From Terriglobales bacterium (GTDB taxonomy: Bacteria; Acidobacteriota; Terriglobia; Bryobacterales; Bryobacteraceae), in the NCBI GenBank assembly GCA_021372245.1, contig JAJFUV010000278.1:1-60347 (forward strand): a stretch of 60,347 nucleotides of DNA. Reading direction: 5' to 3'. Within the stretch, counting starts at the first letter, position 1, and each line of letters opens with the position of its first letter. The position numbers and the translations under genes are program-made. The notes under the pieces were generated by a model that did no database searches, was not told where the DNA came from, and saw nothing but the letters and a program-made list of their open reading frames with translations. This document shows positions 50,152-59,133 of this stretch, piece after piece.

Positions 50152-51522
50152 ATGTTCACTCGGGAAGAACCGGGAGGTTCGACTGTCGAAGCGCCGGCGA
50201 GGGATTCGGCCGTTGGCTATCCAGAAACGCCGTCGGACCTCGACAGGGAACGACAGGCGCTGCAGTTGCTTCATGATGCCGTTTCGGCTGCAGGCTCGCC
50301 CGTCCCGCGCGTGAAGGGGATCGAGGAGTTGCTCGCCAAACGCGTGCAGGCGCGGATCGACGAGTTGCTTTACCGTCTGTTGGACCAGCGCCTCGCCACG
50401 CAGGCACCTGTAGAGGAAGAGACTGCGGTTGCGGGCGCGCCAGCAGGCAGGCTTGATCTGGGGCCTCTGGAACCGCTGCTTGCCGATCCAACCATTTCCG
50501 ACATCCTGGTCACCACGGCCCACATGGTTTATGTGGAGAGAAACGGGCAGTTGCAGCCCACCGACTTGCAATTCGAAAACGATGCGCAGCTTCTCGCCGT
50601 GATCGAAAGAATCGCGGCCCAGGTGGGAAGGCGTATCGACGCATCGTCGCCCCTCGTCGATGCGAGATTGCCGGACGGTTCCCGTGTCAATGCGGCCATC
50701 CCTCCGGTGGCGGTGGATGGGCCAGTGTTGTCGATCCGCCGGTTCGGCCGCTCCCCCCTCACGCCCGACGGGCTGGTGGAAAAGCTGACTCTCACCGAAG
50801 AGATGATGCTTCTATTGAACGCCTGTATACGAGCAAAGCTGAATATGTTGATCTCGGGGGGAACCGGATCGGGCAAGACCACCCTCCTGAATGCCCTGTC
50901 CAGTTTCATCCCGGAAACCGAGCGCATCGTGACCATCGAAGACGCCGCTGAGCTGCAGCTCCAGCAGCGTCACGTCGTGAGGCTGGAATCCCACCCGGCC
51001 GATGCCCATGGCCAAGGGGCCATCCACATACGCCAGTTGGTGATCAGCGCTTTACGGATGCGCCCTGACCGGATCATCGTCGGGGAGGTTCGTGGCGAGG
51101 AAGCCCTCGACATGCTGCAAGCCATGAACACGGGCCACGCCGGATCTATGACGACCATCCACGCAAATTCGCCCCGGGACGCGCTGAGTCGCATCGAGGT
51201 CATGGCCGGGATGGCCAACTCGAATCTCGGAACCCGGTCCATCCGGCAGCAGATGGCATCCGCTCTGGACCTCATCGTTCACGTGGCGCGCTGTGGGGAC
51301 GGAAGCCGCAGAATCACTCACATTACCGAGTGTCTGGGGATGGAGGGTGAAATTGTCAGTCTTCAGGACGTCTTCGTGTTCGACAGGATAGGCGTAACTG
51401 CGGAGGGCAGGACAAAAGGCCGCTTCAGGCCCACCGGGATCCGGCCGAAGTTGTGCGAGAAAACAAAAGTCGCAGGCATCGAGATCCCTCCGGCAACATT
51501 TCAGAGAATCGTCGCGGTCTGA
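50152..51522 (+). CDS. cpaF: CpaF/TadA-type secretion ATPase, without other tad genes
   Basis: This 456-residue ATPase powers Tad/Flp-type pili or related secretion. Its N-terminal part has LDLGPLEPLLADPTISDILV, typical of CpaF. The Walker A GGTGSGKTT is at about 235-243, the Asp/His boxes lie in VTIEDAAELQLQQRHVVRLE, and Walker B-like RPDRIIVGEVRGEEALDML and TGHAGSMTTIHAN complete the core. AAAGGAG before ATG supports the start; a longer frame upstream is not needed. No flp, tadB/C, rcpC or tadV genes are found on either side, so the partners lie elsewhere or the ATPase has another role. It is divergent from the TonB operon. Confidence 0.9.
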   Translation: MFTREEPGGSTVEAPARDSAVGYPETPSDLDRERQALQLLHDAVSAAGSPVPRVKGIEELLAKRVQARIDELLYRLLDQRLATQAPVEEETAVAGAPAGRLDLGPLEPLLADPTISDILVTTAHMVYVERNGQLQPTDLQFENDAQLLAVIERIAAQVGRRIDASSPLVDARLPDGSRVNAAIPPVAVDGPVLSIRRFGRSPLTPDGLVEKLTLTEEMMLLLNACIRAKLNMLISGGTGSGKTTLLNALSSFIPETERIVTIEDAAELQLQQRHVVRLESHPADAHGQGAIHIRQLVISALRMRPDRIIVGEVRGEEALDMLQAMNTGHAGSMTTIHANSPRDALSRIEVMAGMANSNLGTRSIRQQMASALDLIVHVARCGDGSRRITHITECLGMEGEIVSLQDVFVFDRIGVTAEGRTKGRFRPTGIRPKLCEKTKVAGIEIPPATFQRIVAV

Positions 51523-51549
51523 GGCGCGGCGGCAGCCGGGAACCCTGAA

Positions 51550-52017
51550 TCAGGATGTGGCATACGGCAGCCACCACCAGCCCGCCTCAAGAAGCGACTG
51601 ACGGAAGAAAAAGGCGAAGAAGGCAAGCAGCGCCACGGGCACTAGTCCCATGGCGATCATATGTACGGGGCAGCGCTCTTCCATCCGGGATGCGGACTTC
51701 ACCAGCACAAGGACAGGCCATTCCGCCACAAGGCACGCGGAGATCCAGATAGGCCACTCCCAAACGTCACGATTGACGGCGAGAAAGTGTTGCGTCACGC
51801 TGACCACCAAGGCGACAAAGGTCAATGCGCCATACACCTGAAAAACGAGTGCGACCGTGAATGTCGTCATGCAGACGGACAATCGCCTGTGCCTCCCGCC
51901 CCATTCGTAAGGAGCGGCGCAGCCTTCGCCGAACATTCGAAGGATGGCCCCCCACACTGAGGCCGCCAAAATGCCGCCTACGAGGTACACGAGAGTGAGC
52001 ACTATAGTGGCTGCCAT
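51550..52017 (-). CDS. Small integral membrane protein of unknown function
   Basis: The 155-residue protein has four hydrophobic segments (about 5-25, 45-68, 85-105 and 120-140). GGGAG precedes the chosen ATG; the longer frame adds six codons. Short loops contain EWGGRHRRLSVC and VNRDVWEWPIW. I recognise no family. It is convergent with cpaF. Confidence 0.6.
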   Translation of the reverse strand: MAATIVLTLVYLVGGILAASVWGAILRMFGEGCAAPYEWGGRHRRLSVCMTTFTVALVFQVYGALTFVALVVSVTQHFLAVNRDVWEWPIWISACLVAEWPVLVLVKSASRMEERCPVHMIAMGLVPVALLAFFAFFFRQSLLEAGWWWLPYATS

Positions 52018-52115
52018 CGTACGCTCCCAGCCCACGGCACCGGCCTACATCGAATCTCGCGCTTTCGGCTCGATTAGATCAAATTCCAGCGGGAAACCGC
52101 AAGGCCTTCATTACA

Positions 52116-52535
52116 TCATGACTCGCCCTTCGATATGAAGTTCTTCAGCAGCCCCATGCCCATGGACATGAGGTCGCCGCCTTGCTGAATCTCGCCGTTT
52201 GGAGTGAGCTTGTCCACGATTCCGGGCAGCAGCTCGGCCAACTGCGAACCGGCTGTTTCTGGCGCGATCCCCGCCTTCTTGGCCAGGCTTTGGATCTGCT
52301 CGCCGCCCAGCACGTCATGAAGTTGAGCCGCCGACACCGGCAGATTCTGTCCCGTACCGATCCAGGACGACACAATGTCTCCCAATCCCTTCTGCTGGAA
52401 AGCCGACGCCAAGCCGGAGAGCCCTCCCTGCTGGCTACTCAGCATTTCCAGGATCGAAGTGACCAGCGTTTGGCCGCCTTCACCGCCTTCGGTGCCGCCT
52501 TTCAACTTGTTTGCGATCTCATCGAACAGTCCCAT
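52116..52535 (-). CDS. YidB-family (DUF937) protein
   Basis: The 139-residue protein starts MGLFDEIANKLKGG after AAGGAGG. It contains the YidB pattern LSGLASAFQQKGLGDIVSSWIGTGQNLPVS, split here as LASAFQQKGLGDIVSSWIG and then GTGQNLPVSAAQLHDVLG, and a Gly/Met-rich tail. Family members are common but have no firmly known function; some are cytoplasmic and stress related. It follows the GlsB-type gene by about 37 bases on the same strand, forming a small stress-type unit. Confidence 0.85.
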   Translation of the reverse strand: MGLFDEIANKLKGGTEGGEGGQTLVTSILEMLSSQQGGLSGLASAFQQKGLGDIVSSWIGTGQNLPVSAAQLHDVLGGEQIQSLAKKAGIAPETAGSQLAELLPGIVDKLTPNGEIQQGGDLMSMGMGLLKNFISKGES

Positions 52536-52572
52536 GGATCCTCCTTCTCGGATGCGGAGCCGAGTGCCGCGC

Positions 52573-52827
52573 TCAGGCGGCACTCTTCCTGAACAGGCGG
52601 TAGATGGCGAGGAGCAGAATGGCGCCGATCACCGACATGATCAGTCCCGCCCCCTGGCCTGCCTGGTACCACCCGACAACGCGCCCGAGGTAACCAGCCA
52701 CAAGAGACCCGGCGATGCCGAGCAGCATCGTAACGATGATGCCGCCGGGATCCTTGCCGGGCATGATGAGTTTGGCGAGTGCACCGGCCACCAGGCCGAT
52801 GATGCACATCCACAAGAGATGCAGCAT
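52573..52827 (-). CDS. GlsB/YeaQ/YmgE family small membrane protein
   Basis: The 84-residue protein has three hydrophobic stretches with the family patterns LVAGALAKLIMPGKDPGG and ILLGIAGSLVAGYLGR (read here as MLLGIAGSLVAGYLGR). It is a transglycosylase-associated, stress-induced inner-membrane protein by family name; the exact function is not known. AAGGAGG stands before the ATG at 52827. The longer upstream frame is not needed. Confidence 0.9.
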   Translation of the reverse strand: MLHLLWMCIIGLVAGALAKLIMPGKDPGGIIVTMLLGIAGSLVAGYLGRVVGWYQAGQGAGLIMSVIGAILLLAIYRLFRKSAA

Positions 52828-52891
52828 ATGACCCTCCTTACCAACGCGCGCGGGAGCGCGCCAGACTTCTTCCCACAACTACTCTCGTTTG

Positions 52892-53983
52892 CTACCGGCG
52901 ATTCAATTCCACGTTGTTCACGCGGGCAGCGCTGAAATCCATCGAACAGGCAAAATCAAAGGTGTCGGTGACCGGCCCGCGCGTGGCGGTAATGGTGCCG
53001 GCAACCCGGCCGCTGCGGCTGGTGTCAATCGCAGTGGAGGTGAAATTCACGTTCTGATATCCGTCGCGGTTGGTGCGAGCGACGACGGCATCCTGGCAGG
53101 CGCGGTAGACCTGGTTCTGGTCGTACGTCCCGGTAGCGGCCGTGGTAGTCGTGCCGGACGTGGACAGCGGCTGCACGGCGCCGCCATCGGCGCGCAGGAT
53201 TTCGAGAGTGCGCACCTGGCGCGAACTGTAGTCCACGGCGCAGTTGAAGCGGTAGCCGCTCGTGGTTCCGCGACGCCGGTACGCTCCGCTGCGATCACTA
53301 AAGGTGCCGGTGACCCAATCGCTCCGGCCCTGGTTCGTGTCCACCGCGGCGGCGGTGATGTCGATGTTCCGCATGCCGTAGTCGCGTTCACTGCGGGTGC
53401 GCAATTCTGTCCGGCAGAGGTCGATGGCCTGCTCGGCCGTCATGCCGCGGCCCACGCCGCGGCGGGGAAAGTATGCGCCGCGGGGGCCCACTACGGTCGA
53501 GGTGGTCGTCGATGTAGAGGTCGCAGTGGTCGAGGACGTGTATCCGCTGGTCGTGAAGCCATTGGTTGGGTAGCCGCCCGAAGCACCGCTCCACTCGATG
53601 TCAAACGTGTATCCTTCCGAGCCCGGTCTGGGGTCTTCTATATGGATCACCGCCATCGAGTTGTTGTTTCGGGGGTCCTGAACCAGCTTTACGTTGCCGC
53701 GCCCGTCGATTCCCGCGAACCGGAAATCCGACAGATTGTAAGGCAGGGGGCTGCTGCAGTCCATGCGGGCCCACGTGGCGGGTTGGCCCGCCAACGTCCG
53801 CAGCCGTCCGGAGTCACCGTAAATATCCACTTCGGCGATCATATCCACACGCACCTCGATGGTGCACTTGCCTGAAGTGCCACCCGATCCGCTGATCGCG
53901 GCGCGCCGGATCTGTTCGGAAACCTGGGCTTGCGCCACCATGACGGCGGCAGCCAGGACCATCCATTTCAAGCCTGTTGTCAT
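52892..53983 (-). CDS. Secreted protein with a repeated C-terminal domain
   Basis: This 363-residue protein has a signal peptide (MTTGLKWMVLAAAVMVAQA). Residues about 25-135 form a beta-rich domain. A Ser/Thr-rich linker (about 145-165, for example SSTTATSTSTTTST) separates it from two similar modules of about 75-85 residues. Each module begins with CRTEL.. or CQDAV.., then RDYGMRNIDITAAAVDTN or RDGYQNVNFTSTAIDTS, and closes with FNCAVDYSSRQVRTLE or FACSMDFSAARVNNVE. The two cysteines of each module could form a disulfide. I do not recognise a named family. An adhesive or carbohydrate-binding role is only a guess from the linker. Confidence 0.7.
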   Translation of the reverse strand: MTTGLKWMVLAAAVMVAQAQVSEQIRRAAISGSGGTSGKCTIEVRVDMIAEVDIYGDSGRLRTLAGQPATWARMDCSSPLPYNLSDFRFAGIDGRGNVKLVQDPRNNNSMAVIHIEDPRPGSEGYTFDIEWSGASGGYPTNGFTTSGYTSSTTATSTSTTTSTVVGPRGAYFPRRGVGRGMTAEQAIDLCRTELRTRSERDYGMRNIDITAAAVDTNQGRSDWVTGTFSDRSGAYRRRGTTSGYRFNCAVDYSSRQVRTLEILRADGGAVQPLSTSGTTTTAATGTYDQNQVYRACQDAVVARTNRDGYQNVNFTSTAIDTSRSGRVAGTITATRGPVTDTFDFACSMDFSAARVNNVELNRR

Positions 53984-54057
53984 GATCTGCTCTCCAGCGG
54001 GCGGCCAATGGAGCGGTCGTCCTGCTCAATACAATACCTCCGGCATCCCAGCGCTGG

Positions 54058-55107
54058 TTATTTCGCAAACGTGATTCCGAGGCCAGTGGTATACAGCAAG
54101 TCGTTCGTCTTGCGGCCCGGAGCCGGGTTGTTCAGATAGCGGTCACTCATACTGACATTCCAGGTGAGCCACTTGGACAGCTTCGTTGAAGCGCCGATGT
54201 CGAAATTCATGCGGTAATCGCCGGTGTGCGACATGTCGTTGAACATCCGGAAGCTCTGGACAAGGCTGGTGGCGGAGTTTACTTTCAGGCTGTATTCATC
54301 GCCCCAGTAAATCTCGCCGGATTTCCGGATCAGCGAGTTGCTGAAGCTGGACCGGTTGAAAGCGCCGCCACCGAGCAGGTCCAAGCGGCTCTTCTCCGTT
54401 TTGACAGCGTGGAAGCCGAAGCCGCCGCCGAGCACGAACCGCAAATCCAGGTCCTGGAACCTGTCGTACTCGTAATCGTTGAACGCGTTCACGAACAGTC
54501 GCGGGCTCACGTCATGACCGTAGGCCAGCCCGCCACGGACAGCCTGGGCGGTCGAAGCGCTCTTGCCGTTGATCAGGGCCGACGCCTTGATGATGTTGAA
54601 GTACAGCGAGGTCTTGTCGGTGTTGGTGATGCGGGCCGCGTTGACGCCGGTGGTGAAAGTCAGGGTCTTCGCGTTACCGGCGGTGCCGGCGAATCCGATG
54701 GTGCCGGTTCCGGTCCAGAGTTGACCCCAGCCTGGGTGCAGCAGCCGCTCGTAGGCCTGCTGTTCGGCGGCATCACGAATCGTGGCGACGTCGGCCGGCG
54801 CCACGGTAAGGGTGGTATCCTTCGCCGTCACCTCGATCTTGTCACGGACCGTCGCCATCGTACCTTGAACCGTCCGCCCGTCCTCGAGGACCAGGTTCAC
54901 CGGCTTATCGGCCTTCACGGACTCCACGTCCTCCCAGGAGGCGGTGACGACACCGAACTTGTCGGTCTTGATGGTGATCTCTTTGCCACTCTTCTTGACG
55001 ATGCTTCCGGTGACGCGGTCACCGTTCTTCATGACGATCACGTCGGCCAAGGCAAAGTTACAACAGAACGCGGCTACCCAGAACGTGCCCAGTCTTCTCA
55101 TCCGCAT
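54058..55107 (-). CDS. DUF481-domain outer-membrane beta-barrel protein
   Basis: The 349-residue protein starts MRMRRLGTFWVAAFCCNFALA, a signal peptide. Residues about 22-110 contain two small beta modules (DVIVMKNGDRVTGSIVKKSGK, shortened here to VIVMKNGDRVTGSIVK, and VNLVLEDGRTVQGTMATV). The rest is a DUF481-type barrel ending in LLYTTGLGITFAK, with WLTWNVSMSDRYLNN. These are salt-induced or structural outer-membrane proteins in family terms; here the function is not known. It is divergent from the HerA-like ATPase. Confidence 0.82.
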   Translation of the reverse strand: MRMRRLGTFWVAAFCCNFALADVIVMKNGDRVTGSIVKKSGKEITIKTDKFGVVTASWEDVESVKADKPVNLVLEDGRTVQGTMATVRDKIEVTAKDTTLTVAPADVATIRDAAEQQAYERLLHPGWGQLWTGTGTIGFAGTAGNAKTLTFTTGVNAARITNTDKTSLYFNIIKASALINGKSASTAQAVRGGLAYGHDVSPRLFVNAFNDYEYDRFQDLDLRFVLGGGFGFHAVKTEKSRLDLLGGGAFNRSSFSNSLIRKSGEIYWGDEYSLKVNSATSLVQSFRMFNDMSHTGDYRMNFDIGASTKLSKWLTWNVSMSDRYLNNPAPGRKTNDLLYTTGLGITFAK

Positions 55108-55194
55108 ATGCCGATTATGGTCGTCCCACACTCTGCCGCATGTCAAGGCGTGGCGGGCGGGCACCAAAACGGGAGCTAGAACAAGAGCCGGCGG

Positions 55195-55200
55195 TATAAT
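55195..55200 (+). promoter_or_regulatory. Candidate -10 box with possible leaderless start
   Basis: A perfect TATAAT ends 11 bases before the ATG of the HerA-like gene at 55212. With no Shine-Dalgarno sequence present, transcription from this box would give an almost leaderless mRNA. No good -35 hexamer is seen. Confidence 0.35.
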
Positions 55201-55211
55201 TGCAGACGCCC

Positions 55212-57632
55212 ATGATCGACTACGAAAAGCTTGGATCCTTCTACCTTGGCCGTCCCTACGATCCGGCGGCCGGCAAGCCTTTGGATGGCCTGGTCCTGTA
55301 CGATTCCAAGGACCTTGTCACCCATGCGGTGTGTTTCGGCATGACGGGCAGCGGGAAGACCGGACTGTGCATCACGCTGCTGGAAGAGGCTGCCATCGAC
55401 GGTGTTCCGGCGCTGGTCATCGATCCCAAGGGCGACATCTCCAACCTGCTGCTGACCTTCCCGGACCTGGCGCCGGGTGATTTCCTGCCCTGGATCAACG
55501 AGGACGATGCGCGCAGAAAGGGAATGGCGCCCGAGGAATTCGCCGCACAACAGGCGGAGCTTTGGAAGAAGGGGCTGGCAGCTTGGGGGCAGGACGCCAG
55601 CCGCATCCGGCGTTTGAAAGAAGCGGCGGACTTCGCCGTGTACACGCCGGGAAGCACTGCTGGCCTGCCGGTCTCGATCCTGAAATCGTTTGCCGCACCA
55701 GGCCCCGCAATCGTGGAGGATCCGGAACTGCTGCGCGAGCGGGTCAACGCCACCACCAGCGCGTTGCTGGGCTTACTCGGCATCGAAGCGGACCCGGTGC
55801 AGAGCCGGGAGCACATCCTGCTGGCCACCATCCTGAGCAACGCCTGGAAGCAGGGGAAAGACCTGGATTTGGCGGCGCTGATCCAGGCAGTGCAGACGCC
55901 GCCCGTGGCGCGCATCGGAGTGCTCGACGTCGAAGCATTCTACCCGGCCAAGGAGCGGTTCGCGCTGTCGATGTCGCTGAACAACCTGCTGGCCTCGCCG
56001 GGCTTCGAGGCGTGGCTGGAAGGCGAACCGCTGGACATCGCGAGCATGCTTTACACGCCGCAGGGCAAGCCACGCGTCTCGATCTTCTCCATCGCGCACC
56101 TATCGGACAGCGAGCGCATGTTCTTCGTCTCGCTGCTGCTCAATCAGACTCTGGGTTGGATGCGCATGCAGTCCGGGACCACGAGTCTGCGCGCGATGCT
56201 TTACATGGACGAGATTTTCGGCTACTTCCCGCCGGTGGCCAATCCGCCTTCCAAGCAGCCGTTGCTAACGCTGCTCAAGCAAGCCCGCGCGTTCGGAGTG
56301 GGCGTGGTCCTGGCGACGCAGAATCCGGTGGACCTGGATTACAAGGGCCTGGCGAACGCCGGAACCTGGTTCATCGGGCGGCTCCAAACGGAGCGCGACC
56401 GCAACCGCGTCCTGGACGGGCTCGAAACCGCGGCCGCCGGTGTCGACCGGCAGCGGATGGAGCAGATCCTTTCGCAGCTCACCAATCGCGTCTTCCTGAT
56501 GAACAATGTCCACGAAGACGCGCCCGTGGTCTTCGAGACGCGCTGGGTGATGTCCTATCTGCGGGGACCGCTGACGCGAACGCAGATCAAGACGCTAATG
56601 GCGGCGCGGGAACATGCGGCCGTGGCGGCGCCTGCAACTCAGACGGCGGCCCCGTCCGCAACCAAGCCATCCTTGGAAGCCGCGCTGCGGCCCGTTCTGC
56701 CTCCCGAGGTAGAGCAGTTTTTCGTGCCCGTGCGGGGCGCGTGTCCGGCTGGCTCTCGTTTGCTTTATGAGCCGATGCTGCTCGGCTCCGCGCAGATGCG
56801 TTTCGTGGACGCCAAGGCAAAAGTGGACTACCCGAAGGATCTCACTCTGTTGACGGCCATTGGGTCCGGCGCCGTCGCGGTGGATTGGCAGAACGGCGAA
56901 GAGGCACAGTTTACCGCCGAGGATCTGGAGCGCGACCCGGCCGAGGATGCCTCGTTCGGAGAACTGCCCGCTGATGCGGCCAAAGCCAAGAGCTACGCGG
57001 CTTGGAGCAAAAATTTCGGGACATGGCTGTACGGGAGCCAGACGTTGGAATTGTTGAAGAGTCCAAGTTTGGGTGAGGTTTCGCAACCGGGAGAGCCGGA
57101 ACGCGACTTCCGCGCCAGGCTCCAACTGGTGGGCCGCGAAAAGCGCGATGAGACTATAGAGAAACTGCGAAACACCTATGCGCCGAAGATGGCCGCTCTC
57201 GAAGAGAGGATCCGCCGTGCGGAACAGGCCGTGGAGCGCGAGCGGGAGCAGGCCAGCGCGCAGAAAATGCAGACCGCCATCAGCGTGGGAGCCACGCTGC
57301 TGGGTGCCTTCCTGGGCAGAAAAGCCATCAGCACGTCGACGATGGGACGGGCCGCGACTGCCGCCCGCGCGGGAAGCCGCGCGTGGAAAGAGTCGCAGGA
57401 CGTCGCCCGCGCAGGGGAGACGGTGGAAGCCATGAAGCAGCAACTCTCGGATCTGGAAACCCAGTTCAACTCCGAGAGACAGGCAATCGAGGCGGCGATG
57501 AGTCCGGCGGCGGAAGTATTCGAGCCTGTGCCGGTGAAGTTGAAGAGAACCAACATCCAGGTGCGACTGGTGGCGCTCGTCTGGATGCCTCATTGGGAGG
57601 ATTCGAACGGCAACCTGCAGCCGGCGTTCTGA
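55212..57632 (+). CDS. HerA/YjgR-like hexameric ATPase (DUF853/DUF87 type)
   Basis: The 806-residue protein has an N-terminal ATPase core: GMTGSGKTG at 43-51, IDPKGDIS after it, MLYMDEIFGYFPP as Walker B, and ATQNPVDLDYKGLANAGTWFIG as the sensor/arginine-finger region. A C-terminal part has coiled-coil stretches (about 655-695 and 740-790) around a short hydrophobic AISVGATLLGAFLGR. HerA pumps with NurA in DNA end processing, but no nuclease gene is adjacent, and the long C-terminal part is unlike HerA. A role in DNA translocation or protein remodelling cannot be decided. ATG 55212 is preferred over TTG 55200. Confidence 0.83.
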   Translation: MIDYEKLGSFYLGRPYDPAAGKPLDGLVLYDSKDLVTHAVCFGMTGSGKTGLCITLLEEAAIDGVPALVIDPKGDISNLLLTFPDLAPGDFLPWINEDDARRKGMAPEEFAAQQAELWKKGLAAWGQDASRIRRLKEAADFAVYTPGSTAGLPVSILKSFAAPGPAIVEDPELLRERVNATTSALLGLLGIEADPVQSREHILLATILSNAWKQGKDLDLAALIQAVQTPPVARIGVLDVEAFYPAKERFALSMSLNNLLASPGFEAWLEGEPLDIASMLYTPQGKPRVSIFSIAHLSDSERMFFVSLLLNQTLGWMRMQSGTTSLRAMLYMDEIFGYFPPVANPPSKQPLLTLLKQARAFGVGVVLATQNPVDLDYKGLANAGTWFIGRLQTERDRNRVLDGLETAAAGVDRQRMEQILSQLTNRVFLMNNVHEDAPVVFETRWVMSYLRGPLTRTQIKTLMAAREHAAVAAPATQTAAPSATKPSLEAALRPVLPPEVEQFFVPVRGACPAGSRLLYEPMLLGSAQMRFVDAKAKVDYPKDLTLLTAIGSGAVAVDWQNGEEAQFTAEDLERDPAEDASFGELPADAAKAKSYAAWSKNFGTWLYGSQTLELLKSPSLGEVSQPGEPERDFRARLQLVGREKRDETIEKLRNTYAPKMAALEERIRRAEQAVEREREQASAQKMQTAISVGATLLGAFLGRKAISTSTMGRAATAARAGSRAWKESQDVARAGETVEAMKQQLSDLETQFNSERQAIEAAMSPAAEVFEPVPVKLKRTNIQVRLVALVWMPHWEDSNGNLQPAF

Positions 57633-57684
57633 CGCTCAGTGGCAACGTCTCCGAGCCGGAGGTAAGGTGGCAATAGGGAGGGCA

Positions 57685-59094
57685 ATGGAAATGCGTGGAA
57701 TGCGAAAAGGAACGACGGCGGTAGCATTCTTTCTCTGCGCGGTAGTGCCGGGCTTCGCGCAACTGCCGCAATTCAAACCCGGCTTCAATCTCTTCTCTAA
57801 GGACCAGGATGTCCAACTGGGCAAGGAATCGGCGGGCCAGATCGAGAAGCAAGTCGAGGTAGTGAATAACAAGGAACTGACCGACTACATCGCCAACATC
57901 GGGAAGAAACTCGCCGCGCAACCGCAGGCGGACAAGTATCCGTATACATTCAAGGTTGTCAATGACAAAAGCATTAACGCGTTCGCGCTGCCGGGCGGTC
58001 CAGCTTTCGTTCACACCGGCCTGATCGCCGCCGCGGACAACGAAGCGCAGATAGCCGGCGTTCTCGCGCATGAGATCACGCATGTGGCCCTGCGGCACGG
58101 GACGAATCAGGTAAGCAAGGCAAACCTGATCCAGCTACCCGCGATGCTGGCCAGCCAGAAACTGGGCGGCGGCATCCTGGGGCAGCTCGGCCAACTCGGG
58201 ATTGGTTTGGGCGCGAACTCCCTGCTCCTGAAGTTCTCGCGCACGGCGGAGACGCAAGCCGACCTGATGGGCGCGCAGATTGCCGCACAAGCTGGTTACG
58301 ACCCCGTGGAGATGGCTCGCTTTTTCGAGAAACTGGAAGCCGGCGGCGGACAGCGGGGACCGCAGTTTCTCTCGGACCACCCCAATCCCGGCAATCGCAT
58401 GAAAGCGATCCAGGACATGATCAAGCAGATGCCCCAGCGGAACTACGCGGGAGACAGCGGGCAGTTGGCCAGGATGAAGACGCTAGTCGCCGGCATACCT
58501 GCTCCCAAGAAGACGATGGCACAAGCGCAGGCACAAGAACAGGCGCAAGGACAGCAGCAGGGTGGAACTGCAACAACTCCGGCCGGGCTTTCCCTCCCGA
58601 ACAGCCGCCCCTCCGGACGCATGCAGCAGTTCCAGGGGAAAGAGTTCCGTATATCCTACCCTGAAAACTGGCAGACGGCGCCTAGCCAGGATAATTCCAG
58701 CGTCACCATCGCTCCGCCCTCCGGCGCTCAGCAGGGGCAGAACGGGTTGAGCGTGGGGTACGGCACGATCGTAGCTTTCTACAAGCCGCAGAACGCCAAT
58801 GTCAGCCTGTGGCAAGCAACCGACGAACTGGTCTCGCAGCTTCGTGGCGGCGATCCCAGCATGCGCGCCGGCCGCGACATGCCTGTCGAGACCCGCGTCG
58901 GCGGAAAGAGCGCCATCGTGACGTCGCTGTACGCCAACTCGATCTTCCAGGGCCAGACGGAACTGGACCGGCTGGTGACGGTGGCGCATCCGAGCGGGAT
59001 CATGTACATCGTGTTCATATCGCCCGACAGCGAGCGGCAATACGTAGACCAAGCCTTCAACCAGATGCTGCGGTCGGTGCAGTTTTCGTTCTAG
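57685..59094 (+). CDS. Secreted M48-family metalloprotease (BepA-like)
   Basis: This 469-residue protein has a signal peptide (RKGTTAVAFFLCAVVPGFAQ) and the zinc motif HEITH at 129-133, with the further Glu in RTAETQADLMGAQI at about 190. Conserved flanks are ALPGGPAFVHTGLI and SDHPNPGNRM. A Gln/Ala-rich linker (about 275-290) joins a C-terminal domain of about 150 residues starting GKEFRISYPENWQ, of the kind found in stress or lipoprotein-like proteins. BepA-type proteases degrade misfolded outer-membrane proteins; there is no TPR domain here. AGGGAGG precedes the ATG. Confidence 0.9.
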   Translation: MEMRGMRKGTTAVAFFLCAVVPGFAQLPQFKPGFNLFSKDQDVQLGKESAGQIEKQVEVVNNKELTDYIANIGKKLAAQPQADKYPYTFKVVNDKSINAFALPGGPAFVHTGLIAAADNEAQIAGVLAHEITHVALRHGTNQVSKANLIQLPAMLASQKLGGGILGQLGQLGIGLGANSLLLKFSRTAETQADLMGAQIAAQAGYDPVEMARFFEKLEAGGGQRGPQFLSDHPNPGNRMKAIQDMIKQMPQRNYAGDSGQLARMKTLVAGIPAPKKTMAQAQAQEQAQGQQQGGTATTPAGLSLPNSRPSGRMQQFQGKEFRISYPENWQTAPSQDNSSVTIAPPSGAQQGQNGLSVGYGTIVAFYKPQNANVSLWQATDELVSQLRGGDPSMRAGRDMPVETRVGGKSAIVTSLYANSIFQGQTELDRLVTVAHPSGIMYIVFISPDSERQYVDQAFNQMLRSVQFSF

Positions 59095-59098
59095 CGCG

Positions 59099-59133
59099 GA
59101 GGCCAGTGGGGACGCTGCCCCACATACAGCCTC
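59099..59133. terminator. Hairpin between convergent M48 and ppc genes
   Basis: GTGGGG (59106-59111) pairs with CCCCAC (59118-59123), framed by GAGGC/GCCTC. It lies exactly between two convergent stop codons. There is no U-tract, so it is a weak or factor-assisted terminator at best. Confidence 0.35.
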
